64,000 bases of DNA, from the NCBI GenBank assembly GCA_025618425.1, contig CM046841.1, positions 9,741,154 through 9,805,153 of the forward strand. Reading direction: 5' to 3'. The notes below the pieces were generated by a model. That model was not told the DNA's origin. It saw only the letters and a list, made by a program, of their open reading frames with translations, and did not search any database. The stretch comes from Heliocidaris tuberculata (Eukaryota > Echinodermata > Echinoidea > Camarodonta > Echinometridae). A program made the translations under genes and the position numbers. This document shows, one piece after another, positions 8,707-19,238 of this stretch; positions within the stretch are counted from its first letter, which is position 1; every line of letters begins with the position of its first letter.

Positions 8707-10848
8707 AGGTGGTCTGTCGGTATCGACAGATCACCTCTTAATTTCGTACGAATTTTCTTTATTTATTCTTTATTTTTATTTTTCTCCCCATTTCTTGTGA
8801 ACGTGACTTCTGAAAATCAACTGGATCAATTTTCTTCAAATTTTCGTCAGTTATCAGGCCTATCAAGGTCAAGTGCCCCTATCTTTTTCAAGGTCATCGT
8901 GACGTCATCCAGGCGCCATTTTGTGAAATCACATTATCGATCATATAAATATATAAATATATTTATAATAATATATATATAAATCAAAAATAAACCATAT
9001 TCGACACACATTAACTTCAGGTTATGGGTCAACATAAAATGTCAACAAAATCCGCACGCGCATCATGACGCGCACGTACGAGCGCGTCAAAATTTAGAAA
9101 TGCTCAAAATTACTTTTTAATCAAATTAGAGTACGGTTCAGGACATTTTAAGCATTTCAAAATTTTCCGTCCGTGCGCGTCTGCGCGCGCGTTATGCGCG
9201 TGCGCAGCGCGTACAGAACGTAAAAACTCCGTTTTTTTGCATGGTTTGTATTCCTGACACTATTCTTGACAATTTCCAACTATTTACAGTCATTCTCGAC
9301 ATTCCATAATGCCACACGCGCGCGTCAAACTTTCAAATTCGCGCGCGCGCCAATGGGCAATATAATGTAAAAAGTGGTAAAAACATGCCTATCTAGAATC
9401 CGCCATAGCTCGTCAGAAAGCGTGGAGACCCCCCATTTTTTTTTACATTTTCTGAAAGCCTATGAGTTGTAGATTGTAATTCATGAAAAAAATTTGGGGG
9501 TCAATCGATCGGAACGTCGTCACATTTGCATATGAACTCAAAAATTCGATTTTGAAAAAATGACGTCATAATTTTTGTATTCATTTGACAATATTTCAGT
9601 AATAGGTTGTCAATTTTCTTCCAAATTTTGATATCTTGTAGCTGAGACAATTCTCTACAAGATCAGTTCCACGATTTTTCATTTTGACAAAGGCATCATG
9701 GCGTATTTTTGCGATTAAAGGAGGCATGTCAATTTTTCACATTTTGCGTGTATTCTCTATGGGAGATGACTTTTTCTCAAATCTTGATTCTACATTCCCG
9801 TCTTCTTTGAGCAGTATCTCTGTAATTTCTGCTCGATTTTCTTCCAAATTTTAGTATGTTATAGCTGAGACTATAAGCTTTCACCAATGTACCCTCCAAT
9901 TTTTGATCAGATGTCGGGATCATGCCCATTTTTTAACTACAAAATGTGATTTGAGAATCCCGTATTTCGTTTACGTGTTATCTCTATTGGAAATATTTTG
10001 GTCCATTGGTAAAGCACTTGCCTCCCATTCCGGCGACCCCGGTTCGATTCCCGGTGGGTCCATTTTTTTTTTTTTTTTTTTTTTTTGCCTTTCATTCTAC
10101 CATCTTCTTCGACTATTATAACATATACCATCACAAACAATGTAATAAACTGCCTAATTTTGCGTGTTATGTCTATTGAAAATAGTGTGCAGTAGTTTGT
10201 GTAGAATCTCATTCCCTGTCGTGTATTAAAGCTAAGGGGATATCTTTCACATGTCCTGCAATATCAAATCGTCCGGTTCGTTATCCCGATTTCTCAAAAT
10301 CGGCTCAGTCAATTTTCTTCATATTTTCGTCAGTCATCAGTCCTAATAAGGTCAAGTTCCCACATCTTTTTCAAGGTCATCAGGTTATTGTGACGTCAGC
10401 CTGTGAAAATCAACTTATGGTCATATGTTCATAACGAAATGTCATTTCTCTTTCATATTTGGCATGGTTAAGGTCACTGTCATTCCAGTCAAGGTCATTT
10501 CGTTAAACGCGCGCGTACGCGTACGTCCGCGCGTCCGTGCGCGCGCAAAATTTAGAAATGATCCAAATCCTCCCAAATTCATTTTGCAGACGTTTCATGC
10601 CATTTCAAGCACTTTTCGAAAAATCGCCCATAAAATTGAACCTGAAGGGGCGCTATGCCACTTAGGTTATCGTGGTTATTGTCATCATTATTGTCATTAT
10701 GATCATCATTATCAATATATCATTATCGTCATTGTCATCACTTATATGACCATCTTATCATCATTGTCGTCAACATTATGATTATAATCTTGCAGAAATA
10801 TTATCACACCTGACAAAGCAATTTGCCAGAGTGACAGACAGACCACCT
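8707..10848. mobile_element. Repeat element with short inverted ends, terminal hairpins and internal direct repeats
   Basis: The ends AGGTGGTCTGTC (8707-8718) and GACAGACCACCT (10837-10848) are inverted. The left end folds on itself (8707-8719 with 8724-8736, one mismatch). Just outside the right end lies a perfect 8-bp hairpin, AATTCGTC with GACGAATT (10849-10870). Inside, 8811-~9170 and 10293-~10640 are direct repeats: both contain AATTTTCTTCA, TTTCGTCAGT and CTTTTTCAAGGTCATC in the same order, then GCGCG-rich sequence and AAATTTAGAAATG. There is no transposase frame. It may be a non-autonomous element or a foldback/Helitron-like relic; the class is undecided. Confidence 0.5.
9996..10086 (+). 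ncRNA. tRNA-derived (SINE-head-like) sequence with Pol III promoter boxes and T24 terminator
   Basis: The stretch contains an exact match to the Pol III B-box consensus (GGTTCGATTCC, 10041-10051) and an A-box-like TGGTCCATTGGTAAAGC 35-40 nt upstream. It ends GGGTCCA directly followed by 24 T (10063-10086). The T-arm and an anticodon-arm-like stem can be drawn, with a 9-nt loop containing CCC (Gly-like). The 3' acceptor strand finds no partner at the 5' end, so this is not a working tRNA. It is best read as a tRNA-derived retroposon head or a tRNA relic inside the 8707-10848 element. Confidence 0.55.
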
Positions 10849-10879
10849 AATTCGTCTTCAGTGACGAATTAAATTTCTA

Positions 10880-10917
<38 letters not shown>

Positions 10918-11270
10918 CATTATTATTACATAATGATTGCAATTCAGTTAAGAAAACTATTTCCTCTCATAAACATAAAAAAGGGTAAATATTTTGAATA
11001 AGTTTGTATATTATACCAAAAAGATATTCTTTTTGTATAAAAAAACTTTTCCGAAATAAACGTCTATTTCTTAACGGTTATGAAAGAAATCATTAAGTGA
11101 ATGTATAACATGGAATCATCAATTGAAATTTACTTTGCATTGACTTGAGAAATCATTTTTAATTCGGAAAAAAATGGGAAAATTGAAATAAGGAATAAAA
11201 GAAACAAATGATCCTCATGTTTGTTGCCAATTTGTCTCAAAATATGAATGATATGCACGTCACTTAAAAA
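10849..11270. other. (TTA)n microsatellite and AT-rich spacer
   Basis: (ATT)n runs at about 10881-10928, then A/T-rich sequence without coding character up to the dead LINE fragment. Confidence 0.6.
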
Positions 11271-11274
11271 ATAT

Positions 11275-12060
11275 AAAGTTTGATTACGCGGATGATTCAA
11301 ACCCACTGTATTCTCATAAAAATATTGCTGTTCTATGTAAAACTGTAAACACTGATTTACTGAAAGTTTGCTATTGGTTTGCTGCTAATATGGTAAATTA
11401 ACAATCAACTACATGATATTCTGCAACTAAACCTCCTGACTTTAGCTCTGAAAAATCATATTCTACCTAGAGTTGAATTTACTAAATTTCTTGGTGTTTT
11501 CATAGATAGTAAATGAACATGGAAAAAATCATACAAATGAACTTGAAAACATGGTAGCTAAGTACATAGGTGTTATTTACCGCCTAAGCATATTTCTACC
11601 CCAAAAGTTATTGTGTATTTTATACTGCTCATTAATTCTCCCATACGTATCTTATTGTAAAGAAGTATGGGCAAATAGATAGGTACACTGCAGAATAATG
11701 TCTTACGTATCATATCAGGTTCTCATCCACGTTCCAGTAGCGACCCTTTATTCAAATCTCATAAATTGCTTCGCATTCAAGATATAAATACACTTCAACA
11801 ATTTACCTTGGTATATAAATGTCTAAATTAGCAATTACCTTCTCAGTTTTGCGGCCCTTTTCAACGTGTTTCAGATATTCATAAGTATGGTACCAGATCA
11901 AACGAAATTTATATTCCTAAACACCATAAAGTTATTTTTCAACAAAATATCCGTTTCGCTGGTCCTAAGCTTTGGAACGATTTGCCTGAGCCCATGAGAA
12001 AATCTTTGTCTCTGTTAGCTTTTCATGGAAGCTAAAAATTGTATGATAATATCGAATTAC
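11275..12060 (+). pseudogene. Dead non-LTR retrotransposon RT, C-terminal half (Jockey/CR1-like)
   Basis: Conceptual translation across several stops and frameshifts gives the RT catalytic box YADD at 11285-11296. Further on come FTKFLGVFIDS, SSDPLFKSHKLLRIQDI and FAGPKLWNDLPEP, the usual signature string of the C-terminal part of Jockey/CR1/RTE-type LINE polyproteins. At least five in-frame stops are present, so the copy is dead. It is 5'-truncated and ends before a C13 run and an AT-rich (TA)n tail (12127-12150), typical of LINE 3' ends. Clade assignment from this piece is approximate. Confidence 0.7.
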
Positions 12061-12262
12061 AGTACATGACTAAGGCTCAGCCCCCCCCCCCCCCTTGCCG
12101 ATAAAGATGACAATAAGCACCTTTTTTAATTAAATATATATATATATACATATATAATGTGAGAAATCAATTGAATTGAATGAAATAATTTGCGTAGCTA
12201 AATTCATTTTCCTCCTTACTGACTTCCTTTTTGTGGAAATAACTGCAGGGTTTGCAAAAACT

Positions 12263-12334
12263 GTCTCCGCCGGGAGTCGAACCTGGGTCTTTGGCAATGT
12301 ACGCCAAACGCCTTAACCACTAGACCACGGAGGC
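12263..12334 (-). tRNA. tRNA-like gene or tRNA pseudogene, anticodon loop reads ACA
   Basis: 72 nt that fold as a cloverleaf on the minus strand. The acceptor 5' GCCTCCG pairs with 3' CGGAGAC with one mismatch; the D-stem is GTCT/AGGC; the anticodon stem TTGGC/GCCAA has loop GTACATT; the T-arm CCAGG-TTCGACT-CCCGG has one mismatch. The discriminator base is A. A TTTTT terminator (plus-strand AAAAA at 12256-12260) follows 2 nt after it. There is one extra base between the D and anticodon stems. The loop would give anticodon ACA, rare for Cys in animals, and the two stem mismatches favour a pseudogene or SINE head over a working tRNA. Confidence 0.5.
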
Positions 12335-13370
12335 GGGTTGAGTGGTATTCGGCTACACCAGGTACAAACACCGACAGACAGTCCTTGCAACCCTTCGCAG
12401 TTAATTTATTCCTTTTCTTTGAGGGACAGGGGAGTACTGAACAATGAAAAGCCGCATGCCTAGCTAGATCCATATATATATATATATCTCTTACTGTGCC
12501 AAGGGGTTTAGCTCTCTTCAAAATGTTACGAAAATGTGACCAATGCTTACTTTTCAACTGTCTGCACTTCATTAACCATCTATTATTTCACAAAACATTG
12601 TGTACAAAACTTGTAGGAAATTTATTACCATTTCTTATGATACCAAACATTATAACTTTACCCAATTTTATGTTTTAGAATTATTGAAAAATACATTTGA
12701 GTTTCTTTTTTGTCCATTATTTTTTGGTTTCTCATTTGTTTACTACTGTTTAGTGTTGAAATAAGGTAATATCTTTTCAAAAATCAGCAATTTTCTCTGA
12801 AATTTTCTATGGTAGCATATGATTATAATCATATATCTAATATGCTTGATTTATGCTCAAAATATTGATATACATTGACCACCATAAACCTTTCCAGTGG
12901 TCGAGCAATTGGTGAATGAAAATGACAAGTCTATCTGTCACATATACGTGCCATCGGCACTGAAAGAGATATATATGTATATATACCAAATTGTGTCAAT
13001 TTCAACTACATGTACTTATAAAAACCTATCGAGACAATTCATCTTTATCCTCTAAAATTATGAAAAAATGTCTCTTTTGTCGCTTGTCTCAATATAATCG
13101 AAATAACTAATCCAATAAATGTTGTGTTTTCAGGCGTACCCGTTAAAAATGTAAGCTTACTGGGATTCGCGCCTTCTTTCTTGTATTTAAAATTATTTGA
13201 TTCTAAATGTGTTACTATATATCATATAATAATGTTAAATGTCCACAAAAACGATGGAAGAAAATAAATGTTAATTTGAATTTGAACACTTTTGGATTTA
13301 CTTTTCACAGCTCTCTGATATTATCTTCTTCTGATCTCATTTCTCTGATATTTCTCTGTTTTTCTTAGTG
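12335..13370. other. AT-rich spacer, no gene recognised
   Basis: Contains a (TA)n tract near 12474-12488 and AT-rich sequence. No splice-framed coding segment, RNA fold or repeat family is recognisable. Confidence 0.4.
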
Positions 13371-13480
13371 CTGAACCCAAACTTTGGAATGATGTCCTTC
13401 CCTCAGTTATGTATGCGTCTTTAATTAATATTTTCAAAAGCCTTCTAGGAACTCACCTGTTCCAGGAAACCTTTACATAC
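13371..13480 (+). pseudogene. LINE ORF2 C-terminal remnant
   Basis: The short frame reads AEPKLWNDVLPS and then INIFKSLLGTHLF. This is the terminal string (PKLWN-x-LP ... FK-x-x-LKTHLF) shared by many Jockey/CR1-type polyproteins. It is followed by a tail resembling a LINE 3' end (TGTAAAGAAATTGGGCAATA near 13573). Only ~40 residues remain. Confidence 0.55.
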
Positions 13481-13489
13481 GTATTTTCG

Positions 13490-14226
13490 TTATGACAAAC
13501 CGGTCTAATTTGATATATGTTATTAATAGTTTCATTAATGCTTTTATTTTTGATATGCGTAGTTGAGTATACTTGTAAAGAAATTGGGCAATATAAATTT
13601 ACAATGGTTATTGTCATAAGAATTATTTACAGCAATTTTTACGTGGTTGAACTTTTTTATTTAACAAAGAACAGCATTTCCTTCCCTTTCTTCTTTTCAG
13701 TTTTTTCCTTTCTTGGCCGTGCTCAATCCTTAGCATCCACACAAATAAATGTGCAAAATGGATGCCTTATTTCGCTAATGGTACTGCCAAAAGAATGCAT
13801 CATATATTATGGATGCTACACTATTTTTGGAAAAGTATTCAACACAAGTCATGTAAACAAAGATATCCAATCTCAAATTGTCAAGATTATGGGTATGTAC
13901 AATTATTAGTTACAATGAAATAACGTCTCATGTCGAATTTCTTTAATGTTTATGTCATATCATTTGTCAATGTTTGTCAATATTGCGAAAGTTTGCTATT
14001 CACTCCTAATTAAAAAGCTCTACGTTACACACGATGAATAATATAAATTTTGAGACATATTAATATCATGCTCCTACTGTATTATTTAAAAGTGACAGCT
14101 ACATTGCTCAAAAGTGATATAAGTCTGCAGTCGTCATGTATACTTCACATGAGCATAAAATCCTAATTAAATGTCTTGATTGATTATAATGAATTTGTTA
14201 AGATTTCCATGATTATGAGGATGCGT
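13490..14226. other. AT-rich sequence; ambiguous open frame, no gene called
   Basis: A 130-codon plus-strand frame lies at 13517-13909, but it is hydrophobic and AT-driven and overlaps the tail of the LINE remnant. No domain is recognised. A pyrimidine-rich CTTCTTTTCAG at ~13691-13701 and a downstream GTATGT leave a small chance of an exon. I see nothing firm. Confidence 0.3.
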
Positions 14227-16063
14227 TTATATTCCTTTGGGTTTATCAACCTCGGCGTACAGAGCTTTTACATCAGGTATTTCATCCTTAGTCAAGGTTG
14301 AGGAGTGATCTCCTCCTGGCCGTCTTGTCTTCGTTGTGATGGACCTACTCCTTATAGATCTTGGTCCTTTATCAGAAACGGCATAGAGCGGGATCTCGCC
14401 ACCATTTTCCCCCGATCCTGGTCCCGGTATGGACTTTACCTTGTTCCCTGAAGATATTGGTCCTTTATCAGGCATTGCATAGATCGGGAGATCAAGACCA
14501 TCTCTTGGCGATGCTGTTCCTGGTCCAGTCTCCGTGGTATTCCTTGTAGATCTTGGTCCTTTTCCCGGCATTGCATAGAACGGGATCTTTGTACCATTAT
14601 CATCTCCTGCTCTAAGCCGGGCCAGGTTTAGCATATCGACATTCTCATACTTGTCCTCTTGCTTCTGTTTTTTCTGCTCATGCTGGTGACGGATTATCGC
14701 GCCGTTGTTGCCATGGAGATTGACCAAGTTTGAGGAATCACTGACAGACACAACCTTCGACTTAGCAACACGATTAATGATACCTGTCTTGTCTGGGATA
14801 GTGTAGAGTACGGTGTCGAGTTGATCGGTGGATCTCGAGATCGATCTCCCAATGATTCCGTCACTGGACTCGTATAAAACATTATCCATCAATTCTCCTG
14901 ATCTCACTCGAGATGTTTCTTCAGGAGACTCAAACCGTGTGTCTTGTCCATCTGTTGGAGCTTTATCAGACACTGAGCCATTCGTTTCACTTGGATTAGG
15001 TTCGTTTTCCTTTCGGCCTAGGTTTTGTTTAAATCGTAGAACAAGTATTATCACAATCAGAATAAGTATGGCGATAGAACAAGAGATGGCAATAATGAGG
15101 ACCAGCGCGTTGCTTTTTATGTTGCTCGAGTCGATGTCGGAGTGTGTATTTTCCAGCAACTGATTTGATGTTGTAGAAATTGATGTTATCGATGAAATGT
15201 TTGGAAGTAATGCCATGGGGTCTGTACTCTTAAGATTCTTGTTAGAGGTTGTAGGGACCGTTGCTCGAGAAGTAAAAATGTCTAAACTCATGGTCGAAGG
15301 CAACTTTGATGTCGCCGACGTGCCATACTCTGCGGTTGTTGTTTTTGGTTGTGAGGAGGATGGAGAACGTGTGAATGACTGGGTATTAGACATTGGAGGC
15401 TGAGACGGTATGATGCAGGTTATGTTAGAACCGATATTCTCACGCTCAGGGTAAGGGTTAAACTCGACGATGACATCATTACGCAACCTTGCTTTTGAAA
15501 CAGTAGATTTTAAAACATTGCCTTCAATAACGGCCACAAGTGTTTTCTTTCTATTCTTGTTCTTGATCTTGTTCGATGTGTATAACGGGCTACGTTGAGC
15601 TCCATGGAAATTGTATAATAGTACATTTTACCATATTTTTCTGAGGGTAGGCGAGGCAATCCGCACATTCCATTACTCGTACATCGTATTTCTTTTCCGA
15701 ATCGCCGTTAAATAGGCACGTGTTGTTTGCAGAATCCGTTACACTGACATTATAAATAAAAAGCGTAAGTGATCTCTGGTTAGAACTAACTTCGTAGAGC
15801 GATGAAAAATGATTTCTGTTATTTTCTTCCTCTGCAGCTGAAGAGGAATTGGAAGGGACCCAAGCGATGTACCCTTCTCCTTCTTTGATCCAACCTATAT
15901 TGCCCAGAGATTTGCCGGTACTGCAGTTGAGAGTAATATTTTCTCCAACGTTCGCTACAAAAATGACATGGCCCTTTACATGATAATCAACATCACCGAA
16001 GAAGAGCACCACAAACACAATAGCAGCAAAATAGGGGACAACGGGAGCACGACCAAATACCAT
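14227..16063 (-). pseudogene. Two-Ig-domain type I membrane receptor with repeated tyrosine motifs in the tail; one frameshift
   Basis: The ATG at 16063 opens a signal peptide (MVFGRAPVVPYFAAIVFVV). Next is an Ig domain with Cys47, Trp58 and Cys116 (N-x-T-C after VTDSANN) and several N-glycosylation sites. A second Ig-like domain spans the point, near 15600-15615, where the frame must shift by one base; it continues as HGAQRSPLYTSNK to NITCIIPS. A Ser/Thr-rich stalk (FTRSPSSSQPKTTT), one membrane helix (NALVLIIAISCSIAILILIV) and a ~265-residue cytoplasmic tail ending at 14227 follow. Seven tail tyrosines sit in motifs such as LYTIPDK, YENV (Grb2 SH2-type pYxN), FYAMPGKGP, IYAMPDKGP, LYAVSDKGP and LYAEVDK. 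The coding region is intronless. A frameshift pseudogene, assembly error or tiny intron are all possible. It resembles invertebrate Ig-superfamily immune or adhesion receptors; the ligand is unknown. Confidence 0.7.
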
Positions 16064-16096
16064 CTTTGAAACCGAAGAAAGAATGATGTTTGCCAA

Positions 16097-16513
16097 ATCT
16101 AGAAGACTACACTATTATAGGAGCAGACGTATAATTTTACAATTTTATACTATCTAAATATCATGCGACACCGTCTTTGAGTATCATTATACCAAGTCTG
16201 GTAAAGAGTATAATGACAATCCTAATGAATTTCAGTCCAGAAACCAATCTTTGTATCTTACTTCCGGAATTCAGATTGTAACTGAGAGAAGGCGCCCTTT
16301 CCATGTCAATATTACCAAAGATTTTAAAAAAGGAAGATAGGACACTCCCCCTATTTTTATGTAACGGAAGTGGCCTCCTGCATGGGGAAGGGCGCCCATA
16401 GCGTTGGGTAGGTAAACCAGCGACTGCGTTGACATTACGTGCAAAACAATGACGAGCAGGTCGAAGATGTAGTGCTCTGCTGTGAATTGTTCAAACAACC
16501 CCCACAAAACACC
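16097..16513. other. Spacer with a dispersed repeat
   Basis: 16312-16405 resembles, in reverse complement, 27408-27520. Both contain GAAGATAGGACACTCCCC and a GGGGAAGGGCGCCCA-like end. No gene is seen. Confidence 0.45.
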
Positions 16514-16530
16514 AAATCTGCACTTCTTTC

Positions 16531-18216
16531 AAAATTAATTTATTTGCTGATGATACTATTTGCTTCTTAAATGGTGAAACAGACTCCTTTGTTAATTTAT
16601 TTGAATTGTTGCACTATTTTGATAGTTTCTCAGGCTGTCGAATAAACATGTCAAAGTCTGAAGCAATTTATATTGGGAGTTTGAAGGACAGGCAAACAAC
16701 CCCTTTTCAGGAGGAAGGGTTAAATTGGAAAACAAAGGTATTTAAAGCATTGGGAGTAACATTTTCCTTGCAAACTAGATCTCTTTATGAACTTAATTTT
16801 CCTTCAAGATTAAAAAAGATTGAACAAGTTACAAACTGTTGGAGGCAGAGGAATCTATCTCTAATCGGAAAAATAACGGTGGTTAAATCTCTTTTATTGC
16901 CCCAGCTTCTATATCTGTTTTCAGTTTTATGTATTGAAGTACCTATCTCCTTTTTTAAAAAGTTGGATAACCTTTTATACAGGTTCATATGGAATAATGG
17001 AAATGATCGGGTTAAAAGGGCTTTGCTATGTAATTTGTATGAAGAGGGAGGTCTGAAAATGGTAGATCCTTACACGTTTGCTAAATCTCAAAAAATGGTT
17101 TGGGTAAAGCACCTTTTAGATGACAACTATGAGAATACTTGGAAAAGCATAGAGTTAGAAATGCTTCGAAAGTTTAATGATGACCCATTTGTATTATGGA
17201 AAGCAGATGCTCCTCTGTGCCTTCTAAATAAGTTGAAAAATTGTCAGTTAATTGAAACTCTAAAAGTGTGGTATGACTATAGATCTGTAATGTTGAAAGA
17301 TTTGAATCTAAATAGATATCATCTGCAGGATTATATCTGGTGGAATAAAAATGTGAGTTTAAGACACAGACCATATTACTATTATCATGCTTGGTATGAA
17401 AGAGGTATTGTTAACATCAGTCACTTATACAGAGGTTTTAATTTGGTGAAAACCTTTGAAGATCTTGTAGTTGAATTTGATATACCCATAAAAGATCGTC
17501 AAAAATACAATTCGTTGATGAATGCGATTTATTTGGACTGGTTTTTGAACCCTCAGGAGGTGGATGAAAATATTTTTGAGAAAATTGTTTTTGAGCTGGT
17601 GAGCAAATTGAAAGTACCTAGATATGCTTATTCTTTATTACGAAATAGGAATTTTTCCTCAGAGCACAAGATTGAAATGAAATGGGAGTCTTGGTTTGGT
17701 CTGGATAGAAACGAAGTTGAATGGTCAAGCATTCACAAAAATAATTATGGTTGTACCATAGAAACTCAGCTAAGATCTTTTTATTTCAAAATATTTCACA
17801 ATGCTGTAGCCTTGAATTCGTTTTTATATAAGATTGGAAGAAGTGATTCTCCAATGTGTTATTTTTGTAGGGAATCTTCTGAGACCTTGAAACATATATT
17901 TTGTGAGTGTGAAATTGTTGCTCCTTTATGGAAAGAGCTTACAAATTATATTGATAATAAGATTAATGAGACCACTATATATTCAGATTTTAGTTATGTC
18001 TTTGGTATTGACATAGGCAGTAAGCATGACAAGTGTATAACCTTTTTTTTCCTCTGTTTTAAGTTCTATGTTATTAGATGTAAATTTCAGCAAACTAATC
18101 TAAGCTTTCAAGCTTTTATTTCTTTTGTTAAGATGAAGCAAAAGATTGAATACAAGATTGCTGATAAGAGAGGTAAATTGAGCTTGCATTTCAAAAAATG
18201 GTCATTTCAGTTGTAA
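16531..18216 (+). CDS. L1/Tx1-like LINE ORF2, C-terminal half (5'-truncated)
   Basis: The frame is open from the insertion junction: the first codons read KINLFADDTICFLNG, with the RT motif C box FADD at 16543-16554. RT thumb-like sequence follows (GCRINMSKSEAI, LSLIGKITVVKSLLLPQ), then a long C-terminal domain ending with a C-x2-C-x8-H-x3-C type finger (CYFCRESSETLKHIFCEC). About 562 codons to the stop at 18214-18216, with no internal stop. The endonuclease and RT N-terminus are missing, so the protein cannot work alone. The first ATG is inside the frame and irrelevant to a truncated copy. The C-terminal cysteine pattern places it with L1/Tx1-type LINEs. Confidence 0.85.
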   Translation, partial: KINLFADDTICFLNGETDSFVNLFELLHYFDSFSGCRINMSKSEAIYIGSLKDRQTTPFQEEGLNWKTKVFKALGVTFSLQTRSLYELNFPSRLKKIEQVTNCWRQRNLSLIGKITVVKSLLLPQLLYLFSVLCIEVPISFFKKLDNLLYRFIWNNGNDRVKRALLCNLYEEGGLKMVDPYTFAKSQKMVWVKHLLDDNYENTWKSIELEMLRKFNDDPFVLWKADAPLCLLNKLKNCQLIETLKVWYDYRSVMLKDLNLNRYHLQDYIWWNKNVSLRHRPYYYYHAWYERGIVNISHLYRGFNLVKTFEDLVVEFDIPIKDRQKYNSLMNAIYLDWFLNPQEVDENIFEKIVFELVSKLKVPRYAYSLLRNRNFSSEHKIEMKWESWFGLDRNEVEWSSIHKNNYGCTIETQLRSFYFKIFHNAVALNSFLYKIGRSDSPMCYFCRESSETLKHIFCECEIVAPLWKELTNYIDNKINETTIYSDFSYVFGIDIGSKHDKCITFFFLCFKFYVIRCKFQQTNLSFQAFISFVKMKQKIEYKIADKRGKLSLHFKKWSFQL

Positions 18217-18230
18217 GCCAATTAGGCTGT

Positions 18231-18420
18231 CCCCCCCCCCCCCCCCTCTCCAAGAGAAGAGATAATTATTGTTTAGATTTGGTGTAGAGACATGTTTTGG
18301 TTCAATCGTCTTGTCTTGTCTTGTGTTATGTCGTGTTGTGTTGTGTTGTGTTGTGTTGTGTTGTGTTATGTTGTGTGGTGCAGTGCTGTTTTGTTTTGTT
18401 GTGTTTTGTGATGTGTTGTG
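18231..18420. repeat. C16 run and TTGTG pentanucleotide microsatellite
   Basis: A C run at 18231-18246, then TTGTG/TTGTT-type repeats about 18301-18420, part of the LINE 3' region. The 60-80 codon frames on both strands here are translations of the repeat. Confidence 0.85.
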
Positions 18421-18579
18421 TTGGGTACTTTTACCCTTTCCCACTTGTAATTAAGTATTGGTTTTCATTATCGAGTAGTTGTAGTTAAGTACATATATTC
18501 ATTTGTTCACACATGTATGTTGTGTTTAGTTTTTCAATAAAAACACTAAAACAAAAAACAAAAAATCTGCACTTCTTTC

Positions 18580-19238
18580 GATTTACCAGACACGAAAATA
18601 GTCTTGCACTTATTATAATTAAGCCACATTTCATTATAATTGAATTATAGATCCCTTCACTGTACAGTGAGTCTCAGAAAATACAAAACCCTAAAACAAA
18701 ATGATTGTTGTGACCACAGTATGTGCACTTTGATAGTAATTTTCTATTTTCCTCAAATTGGAACTATTGTGCTTTTAGGACATAGGTGTCGATCCGGGGG
18801 GTGGGGGTGGGGTGGGGGTTTATATCCCCTGTCAGGATCAAACTTGGGTTTTCATTTAACTAATGTTTTGGCTACCAACACCGAACATCACATAAACGAC
18901 CTCACATACCCCAAGCATCCTTTTTTTTTAGTGAAGAGAGCTATGAAACGGTCAAAGTACACGAAAGTAATTGCACTGCACAAATGAATTTTAAAGTTTT
19001 AAGCTGTTTATTGCAACTGTATCAAATTTGGTTCAAAAAACATTCAATCAAATTATTTAATCAAATAATCAAAACTTCCCATTCAAAAGATTTTATGTCT
19101 TAAGTGGTTTCTGTGAAAATTCTTGAGAGATATTCACAACTCTGTTACAGAACAACATTTCTCATAGGCTATGCAGAATTAAATATAATGAATTGTAAGA
19201 ATTAATCATTTGGTTACTGATAATTATTATTAAAGGTC
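18580..19238. other. Spacer, no gene recognised
   Basis: Contains a G-rich patch (GGGGGGTGGGGGTGGGG near 18796) and AT-rich sequence with no coding-like frame. Confidence 0.4.

Larger units (their letters stand above)
16514..18579 (+). mobile_element. 5'-truncated L1/Tx1-like LINE insertion with 17-bp target-site duplication
   Basis: Identical 17-bp repeats AAATCTGCACTTCTTTC lie at 16514-16530 and 18563-18579. Between them is an RT C-terminal ORF, a 3' region with a C16 run and TTGTG repeats, an AATAAA near 18535 and an A-rich tail (CACTAAAACAAAAAACAAAA). A target duplication of this length, with 5' truncation and an A tail, is the mark of target-primed reverse transcription. Perfect duplications and an uninterrupted frame imply a recent insertion. 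Confidence 0.9.

Noticed and set aside
13517..13909. 130-codon hydrophobic frame
   Set aside because: AT-driven composition and overlap with a LINE 3' tail; no domain recognised.
18269..18488. Cys/Val-rich frames over the TTGTG repeat
   Set aside because: Translation of a pentanucleotide microsatellite.
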